From NCBI GenBank assembly GCA_022813625.1, contig JAKLMB010000018.1:434001-498000 (forward strand): 64,000 nt of DNA, written 5' to 3'. Source of the stretch: Aaosphaeria pasadenensis (Eukaryota > Ascomycota > Dothideomycetes > Pleosporales). Numbering within the stretch: the stretch's first letter is position 1; the number at the start of each line of letters is the position of its first letter. A model generated the notes under the pieces. The model did no database searches, had not been told where the DNA came from, and saw only the letters and a program-made list of their open reading frames with translations. This document shows, in pieces, positions 44,401 through 56,510 of the stretch. Both the position numbers and the translations under genes were made by a program.

Positions 44401-46964
44401 ATTGCATGGCCTATTTACTTGCCGCCAAAGCTAATACCTAAACTCTGCCGCCTGTCGCCTGCACGTCTTTTGATCTGACCTGCTGCTCATGCGCAATGAT
44501 CCCCAGACGGACTCGACACCAACCCCTCCTAGTGTATTCCAAACCCATGTCCATCTACGGAGTAATAATGGTGTAATTAATCTCGAGAGGAGAGAATTGC
44601 GCGACGAGAAGGATGACAACAACAACAAAAAAACAACAAACATCCAAATTCATCAACAACAAGGATCTTCGCTTCCTGACCCAACCCAGCGTGCCAGCCA
44701 GGGTCGTGCCAACACGTCTCGCTTTCGCAAAGTCCACCCATCATCCTGGGAACCGGCACAGATCCTTTTTCCTCATGTGGCACTCTCACCCGCCAATCGC
44801 ACCTCCGCATGCCCACTTCCTTTCCTCTGGCCTTCCCCATTCTAATCGCATGCCCCCAAGCCCACCGAAACAGCGAGCACGTCAAGTAGCATACCCAGTT
44901 GGGCGGAGAGAACTGGAACAAGACCGAACGGGCACAGGGATGTCGACTGCAATCGACGTGATAACTTGACGATGTTCTCCACTTACCGGCTGGTAAACCC
45001 AGCAAATCGTGATCGATAATTGATGGTGAAGAACTAGTCAGACACGCGGCGTGGAAAGGTGAGTTGTGGCCTCGAGGCCGTGTGGCCTTGTGGCCGTTCC
45101 GCTGTTTCTCCATCGTGCTGATGCCCAGGATCGCAAACCAATCCAATTATCTCACGCAAGTGCGCAAGTCCATTGCCGCAATGCCCTTAGCCGTATAGAA
45201 GAACGCCCCAATGTCTACTTTTCCTTGTATGTACCCAGCTAGCTTGTATATGCACGGAGTAGTAGTCGTGCAAGTGCAAGTGAGATGCATGCAGATGTGA
45301 GATTCAAGAAAGATACCTAGATGGTGTTATTAGTCCATGGAAGAGAACGGCATGGCATGGCAAGGCGTGGCAGAGGATGGCGTTGTCGGTTATCGGTTCG
45401 GTGTAATAGAGCCAAGCATCACGGCTCTCACCAATTCCCTCCCACAACATCTGAAGAACAGAACTGGTTGATACGAGTATTATCCACAATCCCCTCAATG
45501 TTGCAAAATCCGTGGACCACGCAATGCCGGCAGCAGTGGCGAATATGCAGCCAACCACCGGCGTCATTGGGGGTTTCGAACAGAACACAGGATGAGCAGC
45601 TAGCTACCTACATACATAGCACAGGAGATCGTCAGGCGTGCTGCCAGGGGACAAGGCGCCGTGGCCATCAATTCTGGAGGAGGAGGAAGCTGCATGTATC
45701 AGTACTTTTGGCAGCTCGGTTGAACCCCACGGGCAGGGCGTCAGGACGGGTGGCAGCCTGGATGAGGTTACGATCAATTGATTCGGCGGGCACACCAAAG
45801 GGCAAGACAAGCACCGAAAGGTGCAAGCGGAGGCGCAGGCGAGAGTCCATAATTCAAGATTCGAAAGGTCCAAAGTTCATCAGGTTTTTCCTTTCCCACA
45901 ACAGTCCTAAAAGATGCAACTTACCGGGAATCCTGGAGTCGCATCTCAATGCGCTTGTCCCGCTCGAGTATATGGGCGTCGTCCTAGCGCGTCATACTAT
46001 TTTTCAGCCCCAAGCCCACCAGCCATTTGGATCCATGCCCTGTGGATATGATCTGACTGGAGCGGGAGGGAGGGAGCAACTCAGAACGGATGATAGTAAC
46101 CCTTTTCCGCGTGTCGATAACACCCCAAAGCATTACATTACCCTCCCTCGATGGATGAACATAGTAGAACCTCCGAGCATATAACTAGAGGGGAAGGGCA
46201 GGGACGTGTCCTGGAACCTTACTGAGCTGATTGGGTGAGGCGGTTCGCAATTCGCCTCTCGCCTGGTCCTTCAAGTTTGAGATGCCGACGCCGCATTCGC
46301 AATGACGCCGAAGCATTGGAGCACCGCAGCGCCTGTCCGTATGTAGTGACATGTATCTATTCTTCCTCTCGAGTGCGGAATACCTCCTTGCCAATTGATC
46401 GGCCTGCTGGAACCGCTGCTGTGCTACAGCTGCTAATGTTGTAAGGGAATCTGACACGAGACAAGCCCTAGGTAGCTAGCGACGGCTCAACTGCAGCAGC
46501 CAGACGCAACGAGCAGACAACGAGTCCCACTGCTGTCTTAGATGCTTTTAATATGGACTACAGACAAAAAAGCAATACTCTGTTGAAATGTTTGAGAATG
46601 TAGCATTCGTGCGAGTACTCGTAGTTATTGTTGCACCGCAATGTCTCTCTCTCTCTCTCATGGTAAAACTGCGGAGTATCTCAATCGGGGTGTCGGCGTT
46701 AACGCGGAGATCGACCAGCGCCACACATGCCAAATTCAACTTCATCAAAGCTTCTCACAGTAACGAGACTTACGAAGCCCTATCAAAAGGCATTGGCATT
46801 TGCACCCACTATCAGATCAGACCATATCATATTGCAGCTGAGTGGGACAGAGCATCCACCATTGCACCATACGCTCTCCGTTCGTTATCGTGCTGTAACC
46901 ATCCCGTGCTGCTCTGCTCTGCCTTGCCTTGCCTCGCCCTGTACACAACCCCACCAGGACGACC
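41490..46964. other. Long gene-free interval (5.5 kb)
   Basis: Divergent spacer between the serine-rich gene and the Gcn20-type gene. The first 1.1 kb is purine-rich on the plus strand (48-nt pure purine run at 42371-42418, G11 at 42549-42559) and fits a long C/T-rich 5' leader of the minus-strand gene. Exact TACGGAGTA motifs lie at 43308-43316 and 44556-44564, with TACTCGTA at 44159-44166 and 46616-46623 and TACGAGTA at 45472-45479. A 287-codon ORF at 45321-46184 and a 189-codon ORF at 45146-44577 show no domain, bias or splice support. It could hide non-coding RNA or a decayed element; I see neither directly. Confidence 0.5.
42371..42418. repeat. 48-nt homopurine tract
   Basis: An uninterrupted run of G and A (GGAGAGGGAG, AGGAAGGAAA, then GAAAGAGAGA and GGGAGGGAGG), about 0.9 kb upstream of the serine-rich gene's start; on the transcribed strand it is a pyrimidine tract. 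A G11 run follows at 42549-42559. Confidence 0.85.
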
Positions 46965-49344
46965 ATGGAAGCTGAAATCAGAACCCAAATCCCTAACATC
47001 GACCCGGTCCTGTCTGACTATTCCGTGGGCTACCTGACGCATGCTGCCAATGCATTCACTTCCGATGCGGACCCTCACGCACCATCCCCACTAGAGGAGG
47101 CCGCTGCCGCCGTGAGTGCCTTGCTGCTGTCTGCCTCCGGCGATCTCTCCAGCAAGAACGAGACGGTCATCCAGAACCTCGTCAACAAATTCGTCTCCCG
47201 CCTCGATGCAGCAAATGGCGCCGACGGCGAGCGCCGCCAGATGGCACCCTCCGCCAAGAAGCTGGATCAAGCAATCCACGTGGGCTCCGCCAGGAACATG
47301 TCCTCCACCCTAGGTCTGGCCGGCGGCAGCGTGGATCTCGAGTCCGCAAACACTCGCCATGTAGAGTCCCGTGTCGACCGCAAGAAGCTGGAGAAGGCCG
47401 AGCGGAAGCTCCGCGCCAAACAGGAACGCAAGGTCTTCAAGAACGTTGAGTATGAGGCATCGAAACTGCTCTCCCAACCCACGGAGACCCAAAGCTATGA
47501 AGAGTTCTACATGGCCGTCAATCCTTTGCAATTGGGATCTGACTCCCAGTCCAAGAGCAAGGATATCAAGATTGATAGCTTCGACATTTCCATCACTGGG
47601 AAGAGGATCTTGACGGACAGTAGTCTTACTTTGGCATATGGTCGCCGTTATGGTCTCGTGGGTCAGAACGGTATCGGTAAATCTACTTTGCTGCGTGCCC
47701 TTAGTCGTCGTGAGGTGGCTATCCCGACACATATCTCTATTCTTCACGTCGAGCAAGAGATTTCTGGTGATGACACACCAGCCATACAGGCCGTTCTGGA
47801 TGCCGATGTTTGGCGGAAGCATTTGCTCAAAGAGCAAGACAAAATCACCAAAGAACTTGCAGAGCTCGAGGCGGAGCGATCTACATTGGCGGATACATCC
47901 GTAGATGCAGAGAAGCTCGACAAGCAACGTGAAGGCCTAGATATCACTCTCAGCGACATCCACTCCAAGCTCTCCGAGATGGAATCCGACAAGGCCGAGT
48001 CTCGTGCAGCCAGTATTCTTGCTGGTCTCGGATTCTCGCCCGAACGCCAACAATTTGCAACGAAGACATTCTCCGGAGGTTGGAGGATGCGATTGGCGCT
48101 CGCCCGAGCGCTTTTCTGCGAGCCTGATCTGCTACTTCTTGACGAACCGTCCAACATGTTGGACGTCCCGTCCATCACTTTCTTGGCCAACTACCTGCAG
48201 GATTACCCAAGTACGGTTCTGGTGGTTTCTCACGACAGAGCTTTCCTCAACGAGGTTGCCACGGATATCATTCACCAGCACTCCGAGCGTCTCGATTACT
48301 ACAAGGGTGCTAACTTCGGTGAGTCGCTGTGCTGTTGCGTATACTCTGGGCCCCCTGAAGCTGACTTTATACAGAATCTTTCTACGCCACGAAGGAAGAG
48401 CGAAGGAAGACGGCCAAACGCGAGTACGAGAAGCAGATGGCAGAACGCGCACATTTACAAGGTTTGTCCCACCGGAGTGTCCATTCGAGGAGCCCTGTTT
48501 CAAGACTAACATGTCACTCCCAGCTTTCATCGACAAGTTCAGGTACAATGCTGCGAAGTCGTCCGAGGCCCAATCGAGGATCAAGAAGCTGGAGAGGATG
48601 CCGGTGCTCCAGGCGCCAGAGGCCGAGTATACCGTGCACTTCAAGTTCCCCGACGTCGAGAAGCTGTCACCTCCCATCATCCAGATGACCAACGTCACCT
48701 TCGGCTACACCCCCGACAAGATCCTCCTCAAGGGCGTCGACCTCGACGTCCAGCTCGACTCCCGAATCGGCATCGTCGGCCCCAACGGAGCCGGTAAGAC
48801 AACAGCACTCAAACTCCTCATCGGCGCCCTCCAACCCAGCTCCGGCCTCATCTCCCAAAACCCCCGCCTCCGCCTCGGCTTCTTCGCCCAGCACCACGTC
48901 GACGCGCTCGACCTCAACGACAGCGCCGTGGGCTTCATGTCCAAGAAATACCACGGAAAGTCCGACGAAGAGTACCGCCGCCACCTGGGCGCCTTCGGCA
49001 TAACCGGCATGACGGGTCTCCAGAAGATGGAGCTCCTCTCCGGAGGTCAGAAGTCGCGCGTCGCGTTCGCCTGCCTGTCCCTCCAGAACCCGCACATTCT
49101 CGTCCTCGACGAGCCGTCCAATCACTTGGATATCGAGGCCATGGACGCGCTGTCAGACGCCCTGCAGGCGTTCCAGGGTGGCGTCCTCATGGTTAGTCAC
49201 GACGTCACGATGCTGCAGAATGTGTGTACGAGTTTGTGGGTTTGCGATAATGGTACTATTGAGCACTTTGATGGTACGGTTAAGGATTATAAGAAGAGGA
49301 TCACGGCACAGGCGAATGAGGCGGGTGTCGTGGCGAAGCATTAA
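46965..49344 (+). CDS. GCN20: Gcn20-type ABC-F ATPase
   Basis: Exons 46965-48318, 48375-48461 and 48524-49344; 753 residues, joins in phase (F|ESFYATKEE and Q|AFIDKF). The frame begins further upstream at 46929, but the ATG at 46965 (GACCATGGA) matches the family start (MEAEIRTQIPNIDP). Two ABC domains without membrane segments: Walker A at 233-241 (GQNGIGKST), signature FSGGWRMRLALA at about 369, Walker B Asp393-Glu394; second Walker A 566-574 (GPNGAGKTT), LSGGQKSR at 652, Asp676-Glu677. The linker between them (EERRKTAKREYEKQMAERAH) is the usual helical arm. The N-terminal ~200 residues contain the HEAT-like Gcn1-binding region of Gcn20. Gcn20 with Gcn1 relays uncharged-tRNA signals on the ribosome to kinase Gcn2. 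Confidence 0.93.
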
Positions 49345-50193
49345 AAAATTGAATGTAGTTGCTATGTAGACAGATACAAGCGCAAAGAAAAAGTTACATT
49401 TTGTCAACTAAGGTATTGCCAATGCTGCTCGTGCTTTTGATCATCTATGAGTGCGATCTATATGTTAGGTGTCCCTACATATGATGACGGGCGTAAAGAA
49501 CCGCAAACTCAAAATGATGAATTGCAACAGGTACCTGTGTACGTGATATGAGATTCAAATTTGGTGATACCAGCAGCGTTTGAATAAAGCAGACTACTGA
49601 TAATTATGTTGCTGTTCTGTTGATATGAATCTTGTGGATATTACTAGCTGTCGTGGATCTTTAATTTTCTCTTTCGTTGGAGATATATTCTGTTAGTATG
49701 GACTATCCTATGTTCCACATTCCCGTCTAGTACACTGTCTTTATGTTTCTAATTTATTTGGTTGTAAACTACAGTTGCGCCAGCACCTTTCAAGTCGAAA
49801 TGATCGTTAATTTTGGATTATCTCCTCATCAAATTAAATAGAACCCCACACATCCATAATAAAGATGCCAGATGACGATCGATTCTCGTCGTGTGATGGC
49901 CCATTTGCTCATCTCATTATGCGCCCAATGGGGAAGACGCGCTAGGCTCGAATGGCCCAGGCCCATCCTTGTCTCTCACCGACATCACTCTTCCAAGAAA
50001 CCACAACAATACAAGACAACCAACTCAACCACACTGCTCTTCCTGCCACTCGCGATTCCGATGATATCGGCCTGACCTGCGATAAATTCGTGCTCCAGCA
50101 TCCATTGAATCGAAAGACCAGTCCTCAGCCCGCTCTCGCGCCAACACCCCTCGACTAGCACTACCATAACATCGTAACAATACAACCGTCACC
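49345..50193. other. Interval between GCN20-type gene and Whi2-like gene
   Basis: About 0.85 kb. The left part is A/T-rich 3' UTR. The right part must hold the promoter and the missing start exon of the Whi2-like gene; candidate ATGs lie at 49865, 49896 and 49952, but none splices convincingly into the downstream frame. Confidence 0.45.
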
Positions 50194-51889
50194 TTGTCGC
50201 AGACACAGGCTCCCAGCGCCCACGGCTTGTCCGTAGTCACTCCTTTACACGCTCGTTCCAGTGATAGCGACGTTTCTCGTTCTTCTTATTCCAGCGAAGA
50301 CAGACCCAGCGATCAGGAGGCACTTGCAAGCGCCGGCGAATCCCCGTACCCGCCTCCCTTCTCCTCTCTCTACTTCCCACCCCACAATCGAGGCAACCGC
50401 ACCGAAAGCAACGCCCACAGCGCGTACGACGACTCTCCCACACAGTCTGAATCTCCGCCTGCCTTTGCGCCTGCGCCCCCATTCACTGAATCCTCATCGT
50501 CTGCTGCCGCTGCCGCTGCCGCTACCAAAGCTGCTCTTCCGCGCGATACAAAGGACGGATCAAGCAGCAAGGATATCGACGACGGAGAGCCTCCGCCTCC
50601 CTATAGCGAAGGAACAAGCCCTTTAGATTCATTCACATACGTGATGGCATCCGCAGGTGGTCCCGCAAGCATTATCACCCAGGTCTCTCAATCGAACCCG
50701 GGTGCACCAATAAACACCCTCAGTGGTGGATCTGACGAGAACATAACGCTTGAATTGAGGTAAATTGACTTTGCGCACTACTCCACGCGGCGATACTTAC
50801 AGAGAGTACAGAGGAACCCGATTTACACTCTCACGGGACGAACTTCTCACTCTCCCAGAATTCGTTCTCCTGTCTCTGTTCCCCAATGGCCTTCTACCAG
50901 ACGGGCACATGAGCTCTTACCACGATGGTGATGTATACCCAGTTGATGTTGGTACCCCCTCTTCCCCCGCAAGCAACGGTTCGTTGCGCGTCAATTCCAT
51001 TTCGATGATTCTTCTGCATCTTTCCAACCCCGCTCTATATTTATCTGACCATATCTATTTCTCTCAGTACGATCCCAATTCCCTCCAATACATGCTGGAG
51101 TTCTTTAGGAATGTAGCCCAGACTATTCCCACCTCGCCCCCTTCTCCTACTGCTGGCGGAGATCACCCCGCCGAGGCTGTGCCCATTGACCCCATGCCCG
51201 GTTCTGCACGGGACATGTTGCAGGATCGCGCGGGCATCATCGTTTTGCGCGAGGATTTGGACTTCTATGCCATTCCCCCTCGCCGCGACATCGAGCAGCC
51301 AGAGATGATCGAGGTAAAGCGTGCCGCAGGAGAGGCACTGTTGCAGCAAAACGGCATCTTCTCCGGCCTGCGCAAGAGCGAAGAGCCAGGAACGACCGAA
51401 CAGCATCTCATCGAGATGTTGACTGCAGGGTTCGTCATCTCACTCCCTAGTATTGACTGATGACATGCTAATAAAGTGTATAGAGGTTTCAACCATGATG
51501 ACACCTGGGGCCACCGTGCTGGCGAACCCAACAAGGCCGTCATCTGCAGTATTGCGCTCGCCCGTCTCCGAACTGACATCAAAGGCAACGATCTCGCCAA
51601 CAGCAATGCCGTGGGCATGGCTCAGAAGCTACTCCTCTTCTGGCGGAAACCCGCCCGCCGATGCTGGTGGGAGGGTGTCGAACTCAACAACGTCCGTGGT
51701 GTTGATGGCCCGCTCAAGGTCTGGATCCGAAGAGTGTGGACACTCGAAATGGTATGTTTGTCTCATTTAGACTTCCCCCTCTCGACCGATGAAGGTCCAG
51801 AGGACGGTTAAGTCGCTCGTTATTGTTTCGTTCCAGCTTTGAATCTAATGATTTTGCGTTGCACACAGAGCGTCATTGGACTTCGTTGA
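50194..51889 (+). CDS. Whi2-like BTB-fold stress-response protein; start codon not found
   Basis: Exons to 50759, 50803-50947, 51068-51429, 51484-51751 and 51869-51889; about 453 residues from 50194. The upstream frame is open only to 50170 and has no ATG. A phase-0 acceptor (GTCGCAG) ends at 50202, so a first exon probably lies upstream. The body matches fungal Whi2-like proteins: REYRGTRFTLSRDELLTLPE, LLSLFPNGLLPDGHM, VYPVD|YDPNSLQYMLEFFRN, MLTAG|GFNHDDTWGHRAGEP, FWRKPARRCWWEGVELNN and WIRRVWTLEM|SVIGLR. The potassium-channel-tetramerisation/BTB-like fold mediates protein contacts; yeast Whi2 works with Psr phosphatases in nutrient and stress control. The N-terminal 150 residues are Ser/Pro/Ala-rich and disordered. 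The last exon is only seven codons including the stop. Intron 50760-50802 is just 43 nt. Confidence 0.85.
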
Positions 51890-54225
51890 AAAGAAAAGAC
51901 ATAATCGCCTGCCGACACAAGTTTCTGTTTGCCGCTATTGCAAGCCACCGTCATCACATCACGCGCTTTTTCCAACATCTGCAAATTCAAAACATTATGT
52001 AATCCCCCTTTTCCAACGTGTGTATTTTGATTTATGCCGGCGTTTCCTCTTTTCTTCCTCTCCTCGCTTCTCGACAAACTGCAGATAAAATTCTTCCCAT
52101 CTACATACAGAATATCCTCGGACAGACGAACATTTTTGTCACAGACCAATACATACCTTAATACGCCAAAGATCTCCCACTCGTCAGTCATCATGATGGG
52201 AGAGCACAGCACCGTCATTGTCTTCGCTACATAGCGACGGACTGGGGGCATCCAGGGGGTGTGCTTTAGCGGCATTTGATTCTTCACCTTTTTTCATCAT
52301 TATCCCCTCCGTGTTTCTTGGTTCGCCACTCGTTGTTCTATCGGGATTGCATTACAAAGCTGAACCCCATGAATCCGTTTTTGGCATTGACGTTTCTTAG
52401 CTGAGGGCGTGCTTCCTTCTTCTTAACTATTCCAATCAACTATGTTGTTACACTTTCCCCGCCCCATATATGATATCTTCGTACCCCTTTGCTTTCATTC
52501 TTTTTCCCCCTGTTTCCTTTTTCTAACACACACATGTCTCCTTTGTTGCTTGCACACGAAGCTTGATACCTCAGTTCAACCCCTTTTGTGTCGTTTTATC
52601 CCTCTCTTTTGTTTTCTGCTGTCGTTTGGACCCCTACCGTTCTTTCTCTTTCTCTTCACTCTTCACATTCCTCTTGACTCCCGCTGTTTATTTCCCGTTC
52701 GTTGAATCATCAACATGAAGAGAAAAAGAGAAAGAAAGGTAGAAAAAGCAGAAATAAGAAAAATTCGAAAATGTTGAACCCCAAACTCGTGCTCATTCCA
52801 CCTCCATTTCGTGCGTTGAATGTATGCTTGCGTGTGGTGTTGGATGTTTCTACCCACCACCCCATACGGAGTACATTACCTCGATACCTATCTATGCAAC
52901 GGGTTGATGTACGTATGGCTTGCTACATAGTCCCACAAATTAACAACTAAACTACCTAGCCAGCACGCAACACCCCCCCATCACCTAAAGAAAGGGTAAT
53001 CGTGCCTACCTTCTCCCGTGATCTACACACTCTACGTAGCTAGCTAGGTACGGGACGTACGACACCCAACACGCTGGACCGTGACATTCCCCTGACAGCT
53101 TGTCATTTCTTTGACAGCATGACAGCTGGCATCCATGCATGGGATATGTATCCTACGTTGTATATCACATGTTGTATGCCCGTATGCCGTAACCTATGTA
53201 GCATATCACACGTCGTACCCCATACCTCTACCTCTACCGTCGTGCGCGTTGAAAGTGGCGACTATACATGCATGCACGTCGGGTGTTCGAACGTCGTGTT
53301 CTATGCTTTGTGCTTCAGCTGGAAGGGGAGGTGGGGATATGTAAGGTACGGACGGGCGCTGTGGTGTATGTATGGATGCTGTGTATCATTGAAGTCATGT
53401 CATGTCGGAAGCACTCGTATGTATGAGTGCATTCGGGAACGGGGGGAGTGGGGAAGGGGGAAGGTAGGGTAGGATGTCAGATGTCAGATGTTGAGGTTGT
53501 GGAACAGAGGTTGGGCGCGTGGATGCGAGGGGGATGCATGCACGCGTGGTGCATGTTCGTGGGGGTTGGGTTCGGAATGGGATGGCATGGTACGGGAGGA
53601 GTGTATGAATGAATGTAAGTGCGGTGACCTTGGTGCAAGGGGATGGAAGTCGTGTTGCTGTGCAGAGTGTGAACGAAATCACTGAATGAATGTGCAAGTC
53701 TTGTGTGTAATCTTTTCGATTATTCTGCAACACCAAAAGGTGTGTCCAGAACTATCTACTATGATTATCAGATGGTCCAATGATCCACTAAATTTGGTAG
53801 ATACATTGCATCTTCTTCTCCTACTCTTTCTATCTAACTTGGATACCATCACATACACTAGTATACCACCTCTTATGTTCCCTGGCCGAGGTTGAAGGGC
53901 CAAGCTAGGTGACATGCATTTACTGCAAGTTGAATATCATAAAAACGCCTTTTTGTTTCGAAAGTCCCTTGTCTGAGTGATTTCCCAATCCCCGCCCGCC
54001 TTGAACAAACAAAAGAGAGAGGCCGTGAGACCAAAAAGAAAACAAACGCAATTAATGCTCCCAGAAATGCCGTTGAAGGACAAATCAACTTTTCTCCCTC
54101 ATCATCATCTCAGAAAGTGGGTATCTCTATCCCAGGTTCGTAACGTCGTGTTGAAACTCGGTGCCTTCGGACATGAACTGAAAATGACAGACAGCACTCG
54201 TGGTATATATGGATCATTAAACTCT
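51890..54225. other. Convergent gene-free interval
   Basis: About 2.3 kb between the 3' ends of the Whi2-like gene and the SAH hydrolase gene. An exact TACGGAGTA motif lies at 52865-52873, and TAGCTAGCTAGGTACG-type sequence near 53035-53055. C/T-rich sequence at 52.45-52.70 kb is probably 3' UTR or featureless spacer. No supported gene. Confidence 0.5.
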
Positions 54226-55691
54226 CTAGTAGCGGTAGATGTCGCTCTTGAAAGGACCCTCGACGGGGAGGCCGAGGTACTCGGCCTGGACCTCAGTAAG
54301 CTTGGAGAGCTTGACGTTGACGTGGTCGAGATGGAGGAGAGCGACCTGCTCGTCGAGGATCTTGGGGAGGACGTAGACACCGACGTCGAGCTTGCCGGTC
54401 TTGCCGAATTCGATGTACTTGTTGCCGAAAGCCTCGTCCTCGGCCTTGAACAGCATGATCTGGGCAAGGACCTGGTTGGTGAAGGAGCAGGACATGACGA
54501 AGGAAGAGTGGCCGGTGGCGCAGCCCAAGTTGACGAGACGGCCCTCGGCGAGGAGGATGATGTAGCGGCCGTTCTTGAGGAGGTAGCGGTCGACCTGGGG
54601 CTTGATGCTCTGGACGGACTTGGCATTGGCCTTGAGCCAGGCAACGTCGATTTCGATATCGAAGTGACCGATGTTGCAGACGATGGCGTCGTTGGGCATG
54701 GCCTCGAAGTGAGGGCCGGTAAGGATGTCACGGCAGCCGGTGGTGGTGACGAAGATCTGACCCTGGGAAGCGGCCTCCTCCATGGTGGTGACCTGGTAGC
54801 CGGAGACGGCGGCCTGGAGAGCGTTGATGGGATCGATCTCGGTGACGATGACGCGGGCACCCATGCTGTGGAGAGCCTGGGCGCAGCCCTTACCGACATC
54901 ACCGAAACCAGCAACGACGGCGACCTTACCGGCGATCATGACATCGGTGGCACGCTTGATGCCGTCGACGAGGGACTCACGGCAGCCGTAGAGGTTGTCG
55001 AACTTGGACTTGGTGACGGAGTCGTTGACGTTGATGGCGGGGACGAGGAGGCCCTTGTTCTTCAACATGCGGTACAAGTGGTGGACACCGGTGGTGGTCT
55101 CCTCAGAGACACCGTAGCAGCCCTTGAGCATCTCGGGGTACTTGGTGTGGACGAGAGAGGTGAGATCACCACCGTCGTCGAGGATCAAGTTGAGGCCCTG
55201 GCCATCCTTGAAGGCAGTGAGCTGCTGCTCCAAGCACCACTGGTACTCCTCCTCGGTCTCACCCTTCCAGGCGAAGACGGGGACACCGGCGGCGGCAATG
55301 GCAGCGGCGGCGTGGTCCTGAGTGGAGAAGATGTTGCAGGAGGTCCAGGTGAGCTCGGCACCGAGGGCCTTGAGGGTCTCGATGAGGACGGCAGTCTGGA
55401 TGGCTGAGGAAAAGTTAGCGGGGCGAGGTTTTCTTTATAGACAGGGGCGGTTTCGACGGGGGGTAGAACTGCAACTGGGACTGGGACTGGGTGCAAGGTG
55501 TGAAGGGATTAAGACGTACTCATGTGCAAGCAACCGGCGATACGGGCACCCTTCAATGGCTGCTCCTCAGCGTACTTGGTACGGGTGGCCATGAGACCAG
55601 GCATCTCATTCTCAGCGAGCTCGATCTCACGACGACCGAAGGCCGCGAGAGAGATGTCGGCGACCTTGAACTTGTGTGCGGGGGCAGACAT
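54226..55691 (-). CDS. SAH1: S-adenosylhomocysteine hydrolase
   Basis: Exons 55691-55520 and 55403-54226, intron 55519-55404 (GTACGT..TCAG), 449 residues, the usual fungal length. It reversibly splits SAH into adenosine and homocysteine, removing the product inhibitor of methyltransferases; it is an NAD-dependent cytosolic homotetramer. The splice rebuilds GCLHM|TIQTAVLIETLKALGA. Other landmarks: TSCNIFSTQDHAAAAIAAAG, AFKDGQGLNLILDDGGDLTS, NVNDSVTKSKFDNLYGCRES (the catalytic Lys/Asp region), the NAD motif VAGFGDVGKGCAQAL, TTTGCRDILTG and the C terminus VEGPFKSDIYRY, where the conserved Lys and Tyr close the NAD site of the neighbouring subunit. Strong codon bias suggests high expression and leaves long spurious ORFs on both strands. 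Confidence 0.97.
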
Positions 55692-56510
55692 GATGGGTAT
55701 GTGTTTTTGGGGGTATAAAGGATATGGGTGAAGAGAAAATGGAGGATTGGAGTGAGAGGAAAGAGAAGAAGAAGAAGAAAGGGAAAAGGAAGAGAAGAAG
55801 AGAAAGTTCGGCAGTTTATGAAGTCAAAGATTTGCCCCGCCATCACCTTTTTCTGCCTCTCCTGTCCGCCTTAGTGCCTTCCTTTTCCCTGCAAGTGGGC
55901 CGTTTCATTGGCTGACAGGGCCCCATCATTTCTTCTCATTCTTCTCTTCTCTCTACTAGCAAGTAACAAACTACTGTTACTGTCTCAGTTGTATGGGATT
56001 AGGTGGCTGAACTCCGTATGTTGTCGCCCCAACGATCACGATCAATGCATGCAGACACGGACACGGCTTGAAACAATGGTTGAACATCTCACTCTTGTCT
56101 GTCCTTATCTTCAACATGCACCCTGGCTGTGCTTAGCTCCCTGCGGAGGGGTATCGAGATTCGACAATACAACGACATCATCTTCCACTTGTTGGAACAA
56201 TACTATGCTGGACATAATTGTATGGAAGATAGCTTGCAGTGGATGCATTCCACTTTAGTGCTATTCTTTGTCTATCGTATCTGACATAGCAAGCTTGCTA
56301 GATGAGCTACTAGGTAGCACCAGCTCAGGTACAGCCAGCCCAAGTACTCCATAATGTGCACAACATCAACTATCATATCTATGCACATATTAATTGATCA
56401 ATGACGAAGAAAGTATGCAATTCTATAATGTGAAGAGAAAAAGAACCCGCAAGATAAGGCGATGCAAACACATAGACACCCCACATGCCACATGCAAGTA
56501 CTCGTATACA
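55692..56510. promoter_or_regulatory. SAH hydrolase promoter / MFS gene 3' interval
   Basis: About 0.8 kb upstream of the SAH hydrolase start. The first 120 bases are purine-rich on the plus strand, i.e. a C/T-rich leader on the transcribed strand, a common feature of highly expressed fungal genes. An exact TACTCGTA lies at 56499-56506 and a near-match to the TACTCCGTA motif at 56010-56018. Confidence 0.45.

Noticed and set aside
44577..45146. 189-codon minus-strand ORF
   Set aside because: Cys/Trp/His-rich random-looking sequence; no supporting feature.
45321..46184. 287-codon plus-strand ORF in the long spacer
   Set aside because: Rich in Arg, Trp, Cys and His with no domain, no codon bias and no splice context; kept only as part of a finding about the spacer.
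53977..55407. 476-codon plus-strand ORF opposite the SAH hydrolase gene
   Set aside because: Its composition is Leu/Gly/Val/Asp/Glu-rich, as expected for the complement of a strongly G/C3-biased gene; the minus strand is unmistakable SAH hydrolase.
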